This document shows positions 1 to 8,391 of a stretch of DNA of 64,000 nt, one piece after another (the stretch's first letter is position 1; each line of letters opens with the position of its first letter). Under the pieces are notes generated by a model. It worked only from the letters and a program-made list of their open reading frames with translations. It had not been told where the DNA came from and made no database searches. Location: NCBI GenBank assembly GCA_016699695.1, contig CP065006.1, positions 3,844,001 to 3,908,000 on the forward strand. Reading direction: 5' to 3'. The stretch comes from Bacteroidota bacterium (GTDB taxonomy: Bacteria; Bacteroidota; Bacteroidia; Bacteroidales; UBA10428). Made by a program: the position numbers and the translations under genes.

Positions 1-312
1 GTTATGAAATAATCCTTTTGCTGCTAAATCCTTTCTTAAATCTGACTTTGTAACAATTAATCCAAGTAAATATCTGTTGTATAACCAATAATTCCTAATC
101 CACATTCCAATGGTAAGATGCGTTTGAGCAATAAAATCATTTTCAGTCATAGTTTTTATCAGATTTTTTGAAGAATCAGGAATAATTTTATCTAACTGCT
201 CTAATGATTCACTAAAATCCTCTGGAATATATTTCTTTTCTTTTTTGGTCAGTTCTTGTCCAAATAAATTGATTGAAATTATCAATCCAAGTAGTAAAAT
301 ATAATTTCTCAT
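1..312 (-). CDS. DUF6794-type secreted protein (partial)
   Basis: The reading frame runs off the window start, so only the first 104 residues are seen. It begins with a signal peptide (MRNYILLLGLIISINLFGQ). The mature part carries IPEDFSESLEQLDKIIP and then HLTIGMWIRNYWLYNR, the pattern I associate with DUF6794, a small Bacteroidota family of unknown function. It is probably exported to the periplasm or cell surface. It is the only gene seen in the first cassette, whose 5' end is the attC at 402. No TAnnTTTG promoter is visible in the 90 bp upstream, so it may depend on read-through. The domain call rests on motif memory only. Confidence 0.65.
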   Translation of the reverse strand, partial: MRNYILLLGLIISINLFGQELTKKEKKYIPEDFSESLEQLDKIIPDSSKNLIKTMTENDFIAQTHLTIGMWIRNYWLYNRYLLGLIVTKSDLRKDLAAKGLFHN

Positions 313-401
313 AATCTAGTTTTCTTAAATGACAATCTCAAATTTCGTCTCCCCTAATATTTATGGCATAATCTGAATGTTCCTGCTGCGATTGTATTAC
401 A

Positions 402-531
402 GCCAACGTTCACCGGTATGGCCAGTAAGGGATTGCGGGTGAATCACCTATCAAGTTACGACGAACTTTGAGGCGGGTTACAAACCTTAGCATACCACTG
501 AAACCCTTATTGGCTATACCGATTGTTGGCC
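402..531 (-). other. attC site 1 (attC of S41 cassette, copy 1)
   Basis: Starts GCCAACG, ends TTGTTGGCC. Inner arms CGGTATGGCCAGTAAGGG and CCCTTATTGGCTATACCG pair along their whole length except two G/A positions. An almost identical site lies at 44517. Confidence 0.85.
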
Positions 532-535
532 ACAG

Positions 536-1632
536 TTAATTATTTTTACTTAATATCTCTATTGCTTTCAAAATTAAAGGGTCATAATTGTTTTTCAAAT
601 CTTCAATCCTATTATACATCTCAATGTTTGCTGGAATACCTTCTCTCTCATAGCAAATTTTATTAGCGTCATATATTCTCTCATTTGAAAGAGTTCCCCA
701 GACATTTTCACTTTCATTAATAGTATAATTCATAGTATTAGAAAAAATGCCTTTTGTCCTTGAACCAATTATTGAAACATTAGGTAAATCCTTTACTCCA
801 ATTAAAAAGTTTTCAGCAGCACTCGCCGTCTTACAGTTTGTCAATATTACGATAGGGTTAAGAAAACGCAGTGATTTATCTGGCCTTAGCGAATAAGGTA
901 TCAATTCAGAAAAACTTTCATGATCTCCATTTAATCTTGTACTTAAATAATAGGTAATTCTTTCTTTATCCAAAAATCTGGTCGCTAAATAATTGCTCCA
1001 GTCATTTCCTCCATTATTATTCCTCAAATCAATGATTAATGCTTTTTATCAATCATATTTGTTAAGATTGAATCAAATAAATTAGTTGAATTAACACTAT
1101 CAGGAATTAATAAATTATCATCAAATAAAGCCTCTATTTTCCCATAGCACCGACTAATCCTGATGTATCCAATATCATTGGACTTTGCCTGATAAAACAA
1201 AGAAATCCCTTTTTCAACAGGTCCGAGTCCTTGTATGTTATCAAAATTACTCATTGTAAGAGTATGATTGCATACTGCCCACAAACTGTCTTTTAGTATT
1301 CTGTTCGGAAATTCAATGTCGAATGAGCACTTATAGGTAGTTTTAAAAATTAACGAATCGCCTTTATAAATATAAGAGTGACAATCGTTCAATAATTCTA
1401 ACATTTCTTTAAAAATGTTTATTAATTCATTTTCAGTAGTCTTTGGAGTAACTTTTTTTCGAAACAAGTCGTGTTGTTGTTTCCAATCGATTGCATATAA
1501 ATTAAAAAAGGCATAATTATCTTCATATGCTTGCCAAACGTTCTCAAATGATTTTTCTGGTTCACTTAATCCTTGAGAATAAGCAAAATTAGAAAATAGA
1601 GAGAAGCAAAATATCAAAATCAATATTCTCAT
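536..1632 (-). pseudogene. S41 family peptidase, frameshifted copy
   Basis: C-terminal-processing-type serine peptidase with a signal peptide (MRILILIFCFSLFSNFAYSQ). The catalytic-type Ser region is NCKTASAAENFLIG. The frame breaks near 1045, where the + strand has five T; the otherwise matching copy at 44652-45749 has six T and is open throughout. The break therefore splits the gene into N-terminal (1036-1632) and C-terminal (536-1027) pieces. Either this copy is inactive or one base was lost in sequencing. The start was set at the signal-peptide Met rather than the upstream Met, because the upstream codons run into the attC. It is the only gene of its cassette. Confidence 0.85.
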
Positions 1633-1654
1633 GTTTTGTCGTTTTTTTAATTGT

Positions 1655-1787
1655 GGCCAACGGTACGCCAATATGAGCAGGCTGGGATTAAAACCATCAA
1701 CCCAAAAAACCAGCGATACCGCGGATTAAATATACAAACTTTTCTATTTCTGCAACACCCAGCTTGCTTATATTGGCTGTTATAGCC
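1655..1787 (-). other. attC site 2 (family P)
   Basis: Starts GGCCAACGG and ends GGCTGTTATAGCC. Arms GCCAATATGAGCAGGCTGGG and CCCAGCTTGCTTATATTGGC. This is the attC of the non-coding cassette to its right. Confidence 0.85.
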
Positions 1788-2233
1788 TGGTGGCGGCGTG
1801 TTAAAAGCGCAAACCTATATGGGCGCACAAGGTTTGGAACATCATTTTGCCCCCGGAACCGGATTTAATTGCTATCTCATCTATCTGCCGGGCATTTAAT
1901 AGCTGCAGGACTTGTCAGGGTGCAAAGCAAAGTGGCGGAAAAGTTGTTTCAAAAACCATTAGCCAAACCATTGGCTCAGAGGCTGAGTAAATGGTTATTA
2001 TTCAGCAGACAAAAGGCTTTATTGCCAAAAGAGCCAAAGCTTACTCATGGTTTTGGAATTGGTTTTTGAACTTTACCCAAGTTTTGTGACACTTTGCAAT
2101 CCGTTACAATAGCGCTCCAATTAAATGAAGGGGTGGGACTGGGGCATGCAAAATGTGTTATCAAACCGGAGCTAACTTAGATGCACTATCAGTAAAATGA
2201 CCTTAAAATTGGCAGGTGACACTTGGCTGTAAC
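1779..2233 (-). mobile_element. Non-coding integron cassette, family P, copy 1
   Basis: 455 bp bounded by GTTATAGCC and GGCTGTAAC. On the coding strand of the array the longest Met-initiated frame is about 18 codons. A 66-codon frame exists on the opposite strand, but copy 4 breaks it by an indel. A TAnnTTTG-like motif (TAGGTTTG) faces out of the low-coordinate end. Confidence 0.7.
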
Positions 2234-2358
2234 GCCCAGCAGTATGCGCAGTGCGGGAGTTTTGGAAAGCCCGACTGTCAGAACTGCTAAATATTGATTG
2301 CATGTACATGCCTCAAATATAGCAAAACAACCCGTATTGCGTATACTGCATGTTGCCT
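2230..2358 (-). other. attC site 3 (family Q variant)
   Basis: Starts TGTAACGCC, ends GCATGTTGCC. Arms GCAGTATGCGCAGTGCGGG and CCCGTATTGCGTATACTGC. It is carried by the HigBA cassette. Confidence 0.85.
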
Positions 2359-2370
2359 GCTGTAGCTTTT

Positions 2371-2676
2371 TTAACCAATTGAGATATTCAAATGCTTTCC
2401 TAATCCAGTTTCAATTAATTTATAATAAGTTGAAATCTGAATATCACTTTGTCCACGTTCAATTCTTGAAATATAGCTTTTTTTTGTTCCAGTCTTTTCG
2501 GCAAGTTCTTCCTGAGTCACATTAGATTCTTTTCTTGCTTCTTTTAACATTATTCCTAATCTGAATGCAAGTGAATCAGCATCGAACTTATCTCTCGATG
2601 GAGTGCCTTTTTTTCCATACTGTTCTTTTAATAAGTCTTCGAAATCAGTTACATTTTTCATCTTATTGTCCTCCAT
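2371..2676 (-). CDS. higA: XRE-family antitoxin (HigA-like), copy 1
   Basis: 101-residue protein with a helix-turn-helix in its C-terminal half (LGIMLKEARKESNVTQEELA, then KSYISRIERGQSD). It lies just downstream of a RelE/HigB-type toxin, the toxin-first order of higBA modules. In this family the antitoxin binds and neutralises the toxin and represses the shared promoter. Start alternatives are Met at 2676 or at 2661. Identical copies lie at 42138 and 43802. TA pairs are known to stabilise large integrons against cassette loss. Confidence 0.85.
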   Translation of the reverse strand: MEDNKMKNVTDFEDLLKEQYGKKGTPSRDKFDADSLAFRLGIMLKEARKESNVTQEELAEKTGTKKSYISRIERGQSDIQISTYYKLIETGLGKHLNISIG

Positions 2677-2685
2677 ATTTTTCTT

Positions 2686-3006
2686 TCAAATACTCTTTTT
2701 CAACTTCTCAGCCATTTTTATCTCCCTTTGTGGAGTTTTCTGTGTTTTCTTAAGAAAGCAATTTGTTAGTACAACAAGGTCTCCTTTGTCTTGAAAGCAT
2801 AAAATCCGAATACTTTTAAAAGTCGTGATTACTCGAACTTCATAAATACCATCTGTGTTTTCAAGTAATTTGTAAAATTTCTTTGGTACATGCTTTTCAA
2901 ATCTGACTAAATCAAGAACATATCCAATTTTCTCTTTAATCTTTGAATCCTGGCTCTTGTAAAAGTCCACAAAGTTATCCTTGTATGCAATTACTTTTCT
3001 AATCAT
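2686..3006 (-). CDS. higB: RelE/HigB-type toxin, copy 1 (short C-terminus)
   Basis: 106 residues of the Gp49/HigB-type RelE superfamily: YEVRVITTFKSIRILCFQDKG followed by LTNCFLKKTQKTPQREI, the usual conserved core. Members are ribosome-dependent mRNA endonucleases. Here the protein ends KLKKSI because of a run of five T near 2698. The copy at 42430 has six T and continues to KLKKEYLKEKYGGQ, overlapping its antitoxin. The short form probably keeps the fold, but the difference could be a sequencing error. Confidence 0.85.
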   Translation of the reverse strand: MIRKVIAYKDNFVDFYKSQDSKIKEKIGYVLDLVRFEKHVPKKFYKLLENTDGIYEVRVITTFKSIRILCFQDKGDLVVLTNCFLKKTQKTPQREIKMAEKLKKSI

Positions 3007-3010
3007 GACA

Positions 3011-3040
3011 CAAAGTTAACTAATCAGTTTACTTATTCAA
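3011..3040 (-). promoter_or_regulatory. Bacteroidota-type promoter and operator of HigBA copy 1
   Basis: On the minus strand TTG (3038-3040), 19 bp spacer, then TAACTTTG (3018-3011), a match to TTG-N19-TAnnTTTG. The spacer region holds an imperfect inverted repeat, AAGTTAACT and AGTTTACTT separated by 4 bp, a likely HigA operator. The cassette therefore carries its own promoter. Confidence 0.7.
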
Positions 3041-3085
3041 AATCAAATCAAGATTATTTTTGCTGTTAGTGTCTCCCGCTATAGC

Positions 3086-3219
3086 AGGCAACGGTTTGGC
3101 GGTATGGTGTCGTAGGCGTTGCATCGCACTGTTTTTGCTATGAAAGATAACAATTTGCGGCTTACGTTCCTATCTCCCGTGGCACGCCATAGCCTATGCA
3201 CTATACCGGCTGTTACATG
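3086..3219 (-). other. attC site 4 (attC of SIR2 cassette)
   Basis: Starts AGGCAACGG, ends GGCTGTTACATGC. Arms GGTATGGTG and CACTATACC close the outer stem, with TAGGC and GCCTA inside. Confidence 0.8.
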
Positions 3220-3235
3220 CTGGGCTTTATTAATC

Positions 3236-4360
3236 TTATATTTCATCTAGAGTAATTTCTTCAAACTTTTTCTCAACAAAACGTACTGATGGATTATTAA
3301 GCAAGTTAATATGAAAACTTCCTCTCGCTGTCTGTTCCAATTGCTTTTTGTCAGGATGTACAATTACTAATTCTTTGCCAGGTTGATGTGCAAAATGAGT
3401 AATCCGAGTGTTTATTCCCTTATCACAAAAGCCATAACCTGAAATGATTATTTTATCTGTATTTAAAATCCTGTTTTTAAAAGTATCAAATACTATCTCA
3501 TAGTAACCACTTAAATAATTTAGCATTTTATTAAAAGTCCCGATAAGAAAATATGGTAATCCGTCAGTGAAATGTAATCTTTCATCTAGAGTGTAATACC
3601 TATCAATCTGTGCATCGTAATCTAAGGGTACCTTATATAGGTTTGAGCTACCATTTTTATCTTGAAAAATGAACCAATCAATCGAACCATGTAGTTTAAA
3701 TAGATTTAATCCTTCAGTTTTCGCTAATAAACTTTTGTTAAAGAAGGAAATTTTATCGCTCTTCTCAAATCCAAAATTGAAATCTAGATTACTCTGAGCA
3801 AAATATGTTTCCAATAAGATATCATGATTTAGAGTATAAACATCAATGTCAGGTGTTTTATCCAACAGTTTAGAGATAATATCAAATTGAGAGACATTTC
3901 CATTTGAAAGCTGTAGTAGCTGATAGATTATGTAATGAATGTATCGTTTTGCCTCATTCATATATCTTGTGAGGTCATTATCAAATAAACCTAGTTCATC
4001 TGAGAAATCTGTTAGTATCTTTTGAATTAAGGGATACAGGGCAGGATTCTCATATTCTTTACTCTCACTTTCTGATATTTGATAAAGTAGATAATACAGC
4101 TCTTCGTAATTAAAACCATATCTTATTTCAGCATGGGTGTGATATTTTTCAATAATATCCTTTAAGTAATCTAGTAAAAGTTGAATCGATGCAGAGTAAT
4201 TACAAGTCTCAGGATTTTTGTAGAGATAATAATTCATGTCGCCATTTCTAGCAACATTATCTGCATTAAGTATGGTATCAGTAATTTTCCCTACATTCGG
4301 TAGGTCTGAATAAAGAGAAACTCCAGAACCAAATAAAATTGAAATCTTTTTATCAGCCAT
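3236..4360 (-). CDS. SIR2-like domain protein (probable defence NADase)
   Basis: 374 residues with a SIR2_2-type Rossmann core: ILFGSGVS at 9-16, TLNHD near 175-180, LFKLHGSIDW near 220-230, and IISGYGFCDKGINTRI near 305. The Asn and His in these motifs match residues used by SIR2-type NADases. In stand-alone bacterial defence proteins this domain depletes NAD+ on phage infection. No second effector or sensor domain is visible, and no partner gene shares the cassette, so it would act alone. The function is inferred from the family. It could also be a non-defence SIR2-like enzyme. Confidence 0.75.
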   Translation of the reverse strand: MADKKISILFGSGVSLYSDLPNVGKITDTILNADNVARNGDMNYYLYKNPETCNYSASIQLLLDYLKDIIEKYHTHAEIRYGFNYEELYYLLYQISESESKEYENPALYPLIQKILTDFSDELGLFDNDLTRYMNEAKRYIHYIIYQLLQLSNGNVSQFDIISKLLDKTPDIDVYTLNHDILLETYFAQSNLDFNFGFEKSDKISFFNKSLLAKTEGLNLFKLHGSIDWFIFQDKNGSSNLYKVPLDYDAQIDRYYTLDERLHFTDGLPYFLIGTFNKMLNYLSGYYEIVFDTFKNRILNTDKIIISGYGFCDKGINTRITHFAHQPGKELVIVHPDKKQLEQTARGSFHINLLNNPSVRFVEKKFEEITLDEI

Positions 4361-4396
4361 ATCGTTTCATTTTTAGCAGGATGCCATCAGCCTTGC

Positions 4397-4527
4397 ATGT
4401 AACGGTGGCGGTATAATACGGGCGGCGTTAGGAATCGCTTTCCTTTCTGCCGTTACAAACCTTTATAGGAATTGTAAACCAACATGCACGCACTTCACCG
4501 CCGACTGGAATATACCGCATGTTACCA
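4397..4527 (-). other. attC site 5
   Basis: Starts ATGTAACGG, ends CATGTTACCAAC. Outer arms GGCGGTATA and TATACCGC. It belongs to the 147-residue-protein cassette. Confidence 0.8.
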
Positions 4528-4540
4528 ACAGGCGTTTTTT

Positions 4541-4984
4541 CTATCTTTCTGGAAACGAATCAAGTTCCTTCTGTAATTCAATCGCAACTTCGTTAAGTTC
4601 ATTACAAGTATATTCAAAATCAACGAAATACTCTTTGTTTTCTTCAGCAGATTGTGGTCTAGATTCAAGATCAAATCTTATTCTTATTGTTTGGGTATTC
4701 AGATCTTCATTTAGTTTTTCAAAGCATAAATTGGGTTCAGTAAATTCTATCGGATTCATTTCAACTTTCTGGTTATGCGATAAATCTTTAAACCATTTAG
4801 CTAATCTTCTTAGTTCCCATGTAGTTAAAGAAGGATCGACAGTTTGCCAATTACCAAGTTTACTTTTTACTCTCAAGTAAATCAATAACCAGTTTCCATC
4901 CCAATCACCTGTTTTAATTTCAGGATATTGATAATTAGTCACTTTAAATTCAACAGTCTGATCGTGCAATCCTCGAAATATCAT
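4541..4984 (-). CDS. WapI-family immunity-like protein (tentative)
   Basis: 147 residues, no signal peptide or membrane segment. The central DWDGNWLLIYLRVKSKLGNW resembles the DxNWL signature of WapI/DUF6228-like immunity proteins, which neutralise polymorphic toxins. No cognate toxin is present in the cassette. An orphan immunity gene in an integron would fit protection against neighbours' toxins, but the assignment rests on one motif and the protein could be a different small cytoplasmic family. Confidence 0.4.
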   Translation of the reverse strand: MIFRGLHDQTVEFKVTNYQYPEIKTGDWDGNWLLIYLRVKSKLGNWQTVDPSLTTWELRRLAKWFKDLSHNQKVEMNPIEFTEPNLCFEKLNEDLNTQTIRIRFDLESRPQSAEENKEYFVDFEYTCNELNEVAIELQKELDSFPER

Positions 4985-5004
4985 GGTTTTCTTTTTACGC
5001 TTGT

Positions 5005-5117
5005 TGGTAACGTATGGGTATATGATTAGTGGCGGAGTTCAAAGCGATTCATTATCAAGATAGCAAGGGGCTTGATAGTAGCACAAGCCCCGCCATTAAT
5101 TATATACCGTGTTAGCG
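5005..5117 (-). other. attC site 6
   Basis: Starts TGGTAACG, ends GTGTTAGCG. Arms GGGTATATGATTAGTGGCGG and CCGCCATTAATTATATACC. It is the shortest site in the array. Confidence 0.8.
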
Positions 5118-5130
5118 TTTCGTTGCTTCT

Positions 5131-5568
5131 CTATTTATTCGCGTTTTCAAAATCCTCATTTGTGAAAGTATATGAGTATTTAACACGATTATTCTCCTTG
5201 TTTGTTGTTGTGTAATTATTCTTATTTAGAATATTATAAGAGGATTCAGAATTTGGCAAAAAGTTTATTTCTTTTACATTTCCAAATTCTAGAACTACTG
5301 AATCAGAATATGCAATAATACCTGTTACACTTCCGAACATTATTTCTATCTCTTGAATAAAGGTACTGTCAATTGCAATGCTATACGTACTGCTATAAAT
5401 CTCATCATCAATTTTTGAGATAGCTTTAATGCTGATATCATAATCAGAATTATTAAAAAAATAATATTCCTCGTAGGAAACTTTGTCAGTTTCTCCTTTA
5501 TCGCAAGACTGGAAACTACTTAGTATTCCAATAAGTAAAAGCTGCATCCAAATTATTTTCTGTACCAT
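5131..5568 (-). CDS. Small lipoprotein, downstream partner of zincin lipoprotein
   Basis: 145 residues starting with a lipoprotein signal (LLLIGILSSFQSC), so it is likely anchored in the outer or cytoplasmic membrane. The remainder is a beta-rich, Asn- and Ser-rich sequence I cannot assign. The frame starts inside the 3' end of the upstream 525-residue gene (53-bp overlap), so the two are probably co-translated. Start choice is between Met at 5568 and at 5547; the second gives a more compact signal peptide. Confidence 0.6.
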   Translation of the reverse strand: MVQKIIWMQLLLIGILSSFQSCDKGETDKVSYEEYYFFNNSDYDISIKAISKIDDEIYSSTYSIAIDSTFIQEIEIMFGSVTGIIAYSDSVVLEFGNVKEINFLPNSESSYNILNKNNYTTTNKENNRVKYSYTFTNEDFENANK

Positions 5569-7093
5569 TTGTGTATTTATTTTTAATGTTATCCCTCCAA
5601 CCGTTCCAATTTTTTTGACCTTTTAAGGCATCTTCAATCTGTTTCAAGGTATAACCTGAAACTTGGTCGTTATATGACTTATATGAAGGTGGAGAACCCC
5701 AATCATCTTTATCGTTATCCCACCAAGATGAAGTACCTTTTGTACCAAAACCATCAATCATATCTCTCACAATTCCAGTATAGTTAATACGTGCATATGA
5801 TGGGTTATATGATGAGTAAATCATACGAGTTAGTTCTCTCTGGACTCCCCGTGCCCAACTCTCTTTTACTATAGTTTCAGTATCATTAAAATCTCCGTGT
5901 CCCATATCCCAATGTGAAGCATGAGCTAATTCATGAATAACAGTTCCGTAAATATCATCATCATCATGCTGAGGATTCCATATTTTTATCCAGTTAAGAA
6001 TGCCTAAAACCCTTTTCCATGCAGCATGCTGTCCATTTATATCATCGTTACTTTCATTCATTGCCGCAATTTTCATTTGTGCCTTTAGTGCAGAATTACC
6101 AGGAGGCCTTTTAATGCCACCTGTATTACCGTAATAATAATGCCAAGCCGCCCTGTGAATTGTTGCATAAAAAATTGATGCTCCACTTGAAATGTGTAAA
6201 TTCCAAGCTCCTTTTTGTTTAGGTCCATTATACCAAGCCTGGCCAGCGGTTCCACTTCGAATGCTATACTCGTACCTATCCCATTTAATGGAGTAGTTTA
6301 CCTCATAAATAAATCCTCCCATACTAAATTGCCCAAGACTATTAGTATTGCAATCTTCCATATGAGTAGCCCATCTTGCATGAACATTAGCTCCTTCCAA
6401 CGGGATAGAACCTAAAATGTCATCTTGTACAGTTATTGTACCTGATGGATGCCATCTTTTTGGCTTAAACAATCCATTTGTGCTTTTTAGATTGTTCTCG
6501 GTTTCTTTTATGTTTCCAGTTAGTTTGTATGATTCATAAACTAATTGCTCATAAAAATTAGCCCCGATTGATGCACTTTTAAGAGTTGTGTCTAATTCTA
6601 ATGTATCGAAATTTGGGATGAAAACCTCATACAACAATTCGTGTTGAATATTAGGTATTTCTTTGTCAATTGGTACAACACAATATTGCCATGTAACAGT
6701 GGTATCAGGCAGCTCAGGGTCATGGTAATAAGTACCGTATACCTCAATTTCATAGTCGAGTGGAAAATCATAGAGAACAAAACTTGTGTCACTCTTTAAC
6801 AAACCCCATTCAGCCTCATCTTTCGGTAAAAATCTAAGATATTTTTTATTTGGTAGGATTTCGTCTACCGGGGCATCTTCACCTGCTGATTTTAGGTTCG
6901 AATAGGCAGCTTTCATGTTGTAGATAGCGTACGGGTCATTAATCTTTTCACCTAATACTACTATTCCATCTGATACCTTGTGGGTTTGTTCTTCTGTTGT
7001 TGTATTGCTCTCATCCTGTATCAATTTATCCTTTTCACACGAGAATAAACCAAAACTAAAAGCAAGGATTGCTAAAAGAAATTTATTTTTCAT
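5516..7093 (-). CDS. Lipoprotein with zincin HExxH motif
   Basis: 525 residues. The N-terminus MKNKFLLAILAFSFGLFSC is a lipoprotein signal. Near residue 390 lies VIHELAHASHWDMGHGD, an HExxH zinc-binding motif with further His residues downstream, typical of a zinc metallopeptidase active site. The region before it (TITVQDDILGSIPLEGANVHARW) resembles a small beta-sandwich regulatory domain. It is probably a surface-exposed metallopeptidase of a Bacteroidota family I cannot name. It shares a cassette with the 145-residue lipoprotein downstream and has its own promoter. Confidence 0.65.
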   Translation of the reverse strand: MKNKFLLAILAFSFGLFSCEKDKLIQDESNTTTEEQTHKVSDGIVVLGEKINDPYAIYNMKAAYSNLKSAGEDAPVDEILPNKKYLRFLPKDEAEWGLLKSDTSFVLYDFPLDYEIEVYGTYYHDPELPDTTVTWQYCVVPIDKEIPNIQHELLYEVFIPNFDTLELDTTLKSASIGANFYEQLVYESYKLTGNIKETENNLKSTNGLFKPKRWHPSGTITVQDDILGSIPLEGANVHARWATHMEDCNTNSLGQFSMGGFIYEVNYSIKWDRYEYSIRSGTAGQAWYNGPKQKGAWNLHISSGASIFYATIHRAAWHYYYGNTGGIKRPPGNSALKAQMKIAAMNESNDDINGQHAAWKRVLGILNWIKIWNPQHDDDDIYGTVIHELAHASHWDMGHGDFNDTETIVKESWARGVQRELTRMIYSSYNPSYARINYTGIVRDMIDGFGTKGTSSWWDNDKDDWGSPPSYKSYNDQVSGYTLKQIEDALKGQKNWNGWRDNIKNKYTNGTENNLDAAFTYWNTK

Positions 7094-7140
7094 TGAAAAT
7101 CATTATTTTATGGTTAATACTATAAAATTCAATCCTTTTT

Positions 7141-7170
7141 CAAATTTAATGAAAACCAAAAGGATTGCAA
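7141..7170 (-). promoter_or_regulatory. Bacteroidota-type promoter of zincin lipoprotein
   Basis: On the minus strand TTG (7168-7170), exactly 19 bp, then TAAATTTG (7148-7141). The predicted start site would be about 40 bp before the ATG at 7093. This is a full match to the Bacteroidota -33/-7 consensus. Confidence 0.65.
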
Positions 7171-7274
7171 TGCCTTGTTTATCGTTTCACAAGACAGGTT
7201 TTCATTTCTAATTGTTCTCAACTTGTGTCCATAATCTTTACCGTTAATGTTATGCACTGTCGTTCTTTGCAATG

Positions 7275-7407
7275 AACGCTAACGGTGGCGGTATGCGCAG
7301 TGCGGGGATTTTGGAAAGCCCGACTGTCAGCACTGCTGAATGTTGATTGCTTGTACATAGCCCAAATAAAGCAAAACAACCCGTATTGCGTATACTGCAT
7401 GTTGTGG
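7275..7407 (-). other. attC site 7 (family Q variant)
   Basis: Starts ACGCTAACGG, ends GCATGTTGTGG. Arms GGTATGCGCAGTGCGGGG and CCCGTATTGCGTATACTGC. It belongs to the DUF4160/DUF2442 cassette. Confidence 0.85.
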
Positions 7408-7411
7408 TTAG

Positions 7412-7933
7412 TTACTTAATTGATATTTCTAATTTTCTTCCTAAACCAGTCTCAATTATCTTTCTCAAAGTAGCAATCTCCAAATCTGAACGGTCATTCT
7501 CAATCCGAGAAATATATGTTCTGGAAGTACCACTTTTCAAAGCTAAATCTTGTTGTGTTAATCCACTTCTTAATCTTGCCTCTCTGACCATTTGTCCCAG
7601 TTTTAATGATAGTTCTGATTTCTCAGGTTGGCTATATTTAAGCAATATATCAGCACCAATCTCATAAGGGACTTTCATTTTTTTTCCATTTCTCATCGTA
7701 ATGTATTGCTCGACGTTATCCCACGAAAGAGTATTTCCTTCAAGTTTAACTTTTGCAAATTCTTTTGAATCAAATAGAATATTAACTGGTGAGTTTTCAT
7801 TCACTCCATTTTTTTTAAGGATTTTCCTAAAGTCAATAATTCTCGATTCTCCATTATTAAAAACCACTGAAATTGCCAATTCACTAATCCAGTTGATTTT
7901 TAAAATCCGTGGTATTTTTATACTCTGTCTCAT
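7412..7933 (-). CDS. DUF2442-XRE fusion regulator (antitoxin-like)
   Basis: 173 residues in two parts. Residues about 8-85 are DUF2442-like (ISVVFNNGESRIIDF and the NVEQYITMRNGKKMKVPYEI end). Residues about 110-170 form an XRE helix-turn-helix (LGQMVREARLRSGLTQQDLA, SRTYISRIENDRSD). The C-terminal end resembles the HigA proteins of this array, suggesting a shared antitoxin/repressor fold. It overlaps the upstream DUF4160 gene by 4 bp. DUF4160/DUF2442 pairs behave genomically like toxin-antitoxin modules, though the activity is not well established. Confidence 0.75.
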   Translation of the reverse strand: MRQSIKIPRILKINWISELAISVVFNNGESRIIDFRKILKKNGVNENSPVNILFDSKEFAKVKLEGNTLSWDNVEQYITMRNGKKMKVPYEIGADILLKYSQPEKSELSLKLGQMVREARLRSGLTQQDLALKSGTSRTYISRIENDRSDLEIATLRKIIETGLGRKLEISIK

Positions 7934-8166
7934 TTTAACTCAGGATTTAATTCATAAAACACTTCTAAAGCCCAATCAGCATTACCAGCCAACCAATCGA
8001 AAACTTGTTTTAATTGTCTGTTCGGTAAATTCCCGGAATAAATCACACCTCGCTCAATCTCAATTAAAACTTCAAATTCATTATAATCGGCATGAATATG
8101 AGGAGGTCTATGTTCTCCGTTGTAAACATGTATCTTAATACCATTAAAACTATCAATCGTTGGCAT
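7930..8166 (-). CDS. DUF4160 protein
   Basis: 78 residues matching the compact DUF4160 pattern: start MPTIDSFNGIKIHVY, then EHRPPHIHADYNEFEVLIEI, and a GNLPNRQLKQVFDWL C-terminus. The HRPPHIHA motif is the family hallmark. It is first in a two-gene unit with the DUF2442-XRE protein and lies directly behind a promoter/operator. By position it would be the toxin-like partner; that role is inferred. Confidence 0.8.
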   Translation of the reverse strand: MPTIDSFNGIKIHVYNGEHRPPHIHADYNEFEVLIEIERGVIYSGNLPNRQLKQVFDWLAGNADWALEVFYELNPELK

Positions 8167-8182
8167 TGAAAATCATTTTACA

Positions 8183-8213
8183 CAAAAGTATCTAATTAGA
8201 TACTAAAATCCAA
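8183..8213 (-). promoter_or_regulatory. Promoter with 18-bp perfect palindromic operator
   Basis: Minus strand TTG (8211-8213), 20-bp spacer, TACTTTTG (8190-8183). The palindrome AGTATCTAATTAGATACT (8187-8204) occupies the spacer and overlaps the -7 element, so a bound repressor would block RNA polymerase. The cassette's own XRE protein is the obvious candidate ligand. Confidence 0.75.
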
Positions 8214-8256
8214 TCTTTGTCCGTTTAATCTTTTATAAAATTCTCATTTGTAATTA

Positions 8257-8391
8257 ACCACAACGCCCAGCAGTATGCGCAGTGCGGGAAAATTGAAATG
8301 CCCGACCTTCAGAACTACTAAATGTTGCCAAGTTGTACATAGCCCAAATATAGCAAAACAACCCGTATTGCGTATACTGCTTGTTGCGTGC
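8257..8391 (-). other. attC site 8 (family Q)
   Basis: Starts CCACAACGCC, ends CTTGTTGCGTG. Arms GCAGTATGCGCAGTGCGGG and CCCGTATTGCGTATACTGC. Confidence 0.85.

Noticed and set aside
1869..2069. 66-codon plus-strand frame in family P cassettes
   Set aside because: It is opposite to cassette polarity, has no recognisable domain, and an indel in the copy at 15899 changes the frame. Conservation follows the whole cassette, not the frame.
2231..2358. Repeated palindromes read as a CRISPR array or REP elements
   Set aside because: Spacing follows gene cassettes (0.5-11 kb), the arms differ between sites, and the ends match the RYYYAAC/GTTRRRY logic of attC rather than CRISPR repeats.
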